6,121 nucleotides of DNA, from NCBI GenBank assembly GCA_041482015.1, contig JBGPCZ010000225.1, positions 1 through 6,121 of the forward strand. The letters run 5' to 3'. The position numbers and the translations under genes were made by a program. Source of the DNA: JACQFK01 sp041482015. Lineage in GTDB: Bacteria; Planctomycetota; MHYJ01; JACPRB01. Under the pieces are notes generated by a model. That model saw only the letters and a program-made list of their open reading frames with translations. It was not told where the DNA came from and ran no database searches. The stretch's first letter is position 1. Each line of letters opens with the position of its first letter. Below, piece after piece: positions 4,430-6,121 of this stretch.

Positions 4430-5938
4430 ATGATCGCCCGCCTCGCGCTCCTCGCCACTCTCTCTGCCGCCGCCGCGGGATGCGCCGGCCCCGCGCCCGC
4501 ATCCCCGATGAAGGGCGCCGCGCCGGCCTCGCCGGTCGCGCAAAAAGTCTGGGTCGTCCTCTGGTTCGACACGGAAGACTACCTCTCCCCTGCCGCCGAC
4601 GACGCCGCCCTCCGGATCGCGACGTTCCTCACGAACGAGGGGATTCGCGCGACCTTCAAGGTCGTGGGCGAGAAGGCGCGCGTGCTGGAGAAACGCGGTC
4701 GGACCGACGTGATCGACGCGCTCAAGAAGCACGAGCTCGGCTTCCACTCCAACTTCCACAGCGTCCACCCCACGCCCGCGGAGTACCTCTCGACGCTCGG
4801 GTGGGACGAGGGCGTCGCCGAGTTCGAGCGGCGCGAGGGCCCGGGCCACGAGGACGTCCGTCGGATCTTCGGCCAGAATCCGAGCTGCTACGGGCAGCCG
4901 GGCAGCTCGTGGGGTCCCCAGTCGTACGGGGCGATGCGGAAGTGGGGCATGTCGGCCTACCTGGACTCCGGCAGCCACGTTGGTTTCGACAAGAAGCCCA
5001 TGTACTACTGCGGCCTGCTCACGATGTACGACCTGGCCCACCACCCGCGCACGGGCCTCGGGGACCCGAAGGACGTCGAGAAGGCGAACCAGGCGTTCAA
5101 GGACGCGCACGACAAGCTGCTGAAGGAAGGCGGGGGGATCGTGAGCATCTGGTACCACCCCTGTGAATTCATCCACAAGAAATTCTGGGACAGCATCTTC
5201 ATCGACGGCGCCAATCCCCCGCGCGAAGCGTGGACGCCGCCGCCGCAGAAGACGGCCGAGGAGACGAAGATCGCCTTCGACAACTTCGAGGCGTGGATGA
5301 AGTACATCAAGTCGTTTCCCGACGTGGGGTTCGTCACGGCCCGCGAGGCGGCGACGACCGTCTGGGCCGATCGCGCGCACGGCCGCGAGTTCAGCGCCGC
5401 CGAGCTCCGCGAGATCGCCGCCGCCGTGGGCGACGACGCGACCTACCAGCTGCGGGGCGACCTCGCGCTCGCGCCCAGCGAGATCCTCCTCCTCCTCAAC
5501 ACGCTCGTCCTCCAGCACGCGAAGGGCCCGGTGAAGCTCGCGGACACCCCGTACGGGACGTCCACGCCCGTGACCCCGCTCGCGGAGCCGGTCAAGACCG
5601 ACTGGAGCCAGTTCTCGCGCACCGCGGCGGACGTCGACGCGTATCTCCGGAAACAGGGGCGGGTCCCGCCGACCGTCTGGCTCGGCAGCACCGGCGTGCC
5701 GCCGGAGTCCTATCTCGCCGCGCTCGCGCGGGTGGCGATCGATCTCGTCGACGGAAAACAGCCCGACTCGATCGAGGTGCGTCCCGCGAAGTACTCGATC
5801 GGCGCGCGGGTGGCGGACGACAGCCCGAGGATCTGGGGCTGGCTGTTCCCCAAGGGGTTCCACGCATCGGCGCTAATGGCGCTCGCGCGGCAGCAGGCCT
5901 GGACGATCAAGCCCGCGATTCTCCACGGCAAAGAGTAA
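4430..5938 (+). CDS. Polysaccharide-deacetylase-fold lipoprotein with PMBR-like C-terminus
   Basis: This 502-residue protein begins with a short signal peptide and a lipobox-like AAGC, so Cys18 is the likely lipidated residue. Residues 40-310 fit the NodB/polysaccharide deacetylase (beta/alpha) barrel, which removes acyl groups from sugars by metal-dependent hydrolysis. Motif 1 is FDTEDY (46-51; Asp47 as base and Asp50 as metal ligand are likely). Motif 2 is HSNFH (His106, His110). The substrate-loop segment is CYGQPGSSWG (153-162), and a late motif is WYHPCEF (241-247). About 190 further residues follow, more than a minimal deacetylase. Within them, residues 397-437 (DVDAYLRKQGRVPPTVWLG, then PPESYLAALARVA) resemble a pseudomurein-binding repeat, and 346-361 may be a weaker second copy. 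The end, WGWLFPKGFHASALMALARQQAWTIKPA, is strongly patterned. The gene is divergent from the zinc-module operon. Its natural substrate is unknown, and a related barrel hydrolase activity cannot be excluded. Confidence 0.85.
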   Translation: MIARLALLATLSAAAAGCAGPAPASPMKGAAPASPVAQKVWVVLWFDTEDYLSPAADDAALRIATFLTNEGIRATFKVVGEKARVLEKRGRTDVIDALKKHELGFHSNFHSVHPTPAEYLSTLGWDEGVAEFERREGPGHEDVRRIFGQNPSCYGQPGSSWGPQSYGAMRKWGMSAYLDSGSHVGFDKKPMYYCGLLTMYDLAHHPRTGLGDPKDVEKANQAFKDAHDKLLKEGGGIVSIWYHPCEFIHKKFWDSIFIDGANPPREAWTPPPQKTAEETKIAFDNFEAWMKYIKSFPDVGFVTAREAATTVWADRAHGREFSAAELREIAAAVGDDATYQLRGDLALAPSEILLLLNTLVLQHAKGPVKLADTPYGTSTPVTPLAEPVKTDWSQFSRTAADVDAYLRKQGRVPPTVWLGSTGVPPESYLAALARVAIDLVDGKQPDSIEVRPAKYSIGARVADDSPRIWGWLFPKGFHASALMALARQQAWTIKPAILHGKE

Positions 5939-5941
5939 GAA

Positions 5942-6024
5942 AACCACAGAGGCACAGAGACACGGAGAAGAAGAAGACTTTGTGTCATCCCCCTTAATCC
6001 CCCGGGGGATTTTTCTCCGTGGTT
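5942..6024. repeat. CACAGAG-type dispersed inverted repeat, right arm shortened
   Basis: The left arm (5942-5969) starts AACCACAGAGGCACAGAGA and ends CACGGAGAA. The right arm is only TTCTCCGTGGTT (6013-6024). TTCTCCGTG pairs with CACGGAGAA (5961-5969) and GTGGTT with AACCAC (5942-5947), so both ends of the arm are kept but about 16 bases in the middle are missing, apparently joined at a shared GTG. I recall this kind of element as a common intergenic repeat in environmental Planctomycetota, Acidobacteriota and relatives. That recollection was not checked. It has no coding capacity. Confidence 0.7.
5987..6014 (+). terminator. Intrinsic-terminator-like hairpin after the deacetylase gene
   Basis: ATCCCCC (5987-5993) pairs with GGGGGAT (6004-6010) around a 10-base loop and is followed by TTTT (6011-6014). 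The overlapping perfect palindrome AATCCCCCGGGGGATT (5996-6011) offers a competing 6-bp stem with a CCGG loop. Located about 50 bp after the deacetylase stop, either fold could end transcription before the sigma-factor gene. It forms the centre of the CACAGAG-type repeat. Confidence 0.6.
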
Positions 6025-6030
6025 GATCCT

Positions 6031-6121
6031 ATGGATCGGGACGAGTTTGCCGAGCGGGTGCGGAGTCACCAGCCTGCGCTCTCCCGATTCGTCGCGCGCT
6101 ACCTCCGTTCGCGCGACGACC
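6031..6121 (+). CDS. Probable ECF RNA polymerase sigma factor (3' partial)
   Basis: Thirty codons are visible before the right edge: MDRDEFAERVRSHQPALSRF followed by VARYLRSRDD. The pattern of a leading acidic helix, then Leu-x-Arg-Phe-Val-x-Arg-Tyr-Leu and Arg-Asp-Asp, is the beginning of sigma-70 region 2.1 in extracytoplasmic-function sigma factors, where an AED-LVQE core-binding motif usually follows. That motif lies just outside the window, so the call rests on a short segment. No Shine-Dalgarno precedes the ATG. Its upstream side is the right arm of the CACAGAG-type repeat, only six bases away. A GTG at 6019 in the same frame is inside the repeat and less likely to be the start. ECF factors redirect RNA polymerase to stress or envelope genes, often under an anti-sigma factor, and no partner is visible here. 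Confidence 0.65.
   Translation, partial: MDRDEFAERVRSHQPALSRFVARYLRSRDD

Noticed and set aside
4412..5863. A 483-codon open frame on the minus strand opposite the deacetylase
   Set aside because: It is rich in Arg, Val, Glu and Leu without recognisable motifs, while the + strand frame has a lipoprotein signal, metal-binding motifs and a strong ribosome site.

Overview
This is a GC-rich bacterial window with G/C-ending codons throughout. The gene families point to a Gram-negative environmental bacterium, with Planctomycetota the best guess and Acidobacteriota or a similar lineage possible. The clues are a WaaP/InaA-like kinase, an NHL-repeat amidating-lyase-like protein, bacterial B-box-type zinc fingers on a membrane protein, an ECF-type sigma factor and a CACAGAG-type dispersed repeat. 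The phylum call rests on recollection of family distribution, not on a marker gene.

Layout. (1) Positions 2-658 (+) hold the 3' part of an NHL beta-propeller gene that enters from the left edge. It ends facing a leftward operon, and a strong hairpin (669-705) lies between the two convergent genes. (2) Positions 4277 down to 723 (-) look like one three-gene transcription unit. First comes a 717-residue membrane protein with two zinc-binding modules, one transmembrane helix, a long KPEPx repeat arm, a beta-rich domain and a helical tail. After 19 bp comes a class I SAM methyltransferase, and then a WaaP/InaA-like kinase whose start overlaps the methyltransferase stop. (3) A 152-bp divergent region (4278-4429) carries a plausible sigma-70-type promoter for the leftward operon, a 7-bp inverted repeat and a good Shine-Dalgarno site for the rightward gene. 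(4) Positions 4430-5938 (+) encode a secreted lipoprotein with a polysaccharide-deacetylase-type fold and a C-terminal region resembling pseudomurein-binding repeats. (5) Positions 5939-6030 hold an intrinsic-terminator-like hairpin inside a damaged CACAGAG-type repeat. (6) Position 6031 to the right edge is the first 30 codons of a probable ECF sigma factor.

Cell-envelope work is a reasonable shared theme: a carbohydrate/lipid kinase, a small-molecule methyltransferase, a possible periplasm-spanning protein and a surface deacetylase. This is inferred from families and gene order only. I see no CRISPR, transposase, phage, toxin-antitoxin or defence genes and no RNA gene. Most of the window is ordinary chromosomal coding sequence. 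The parts worth a second look are the architecture of the 717-residue protein, the missing catalytic Asp in the kinase, the deacetylase C-terminus and the repeat placed directly before the sigma-factor start.
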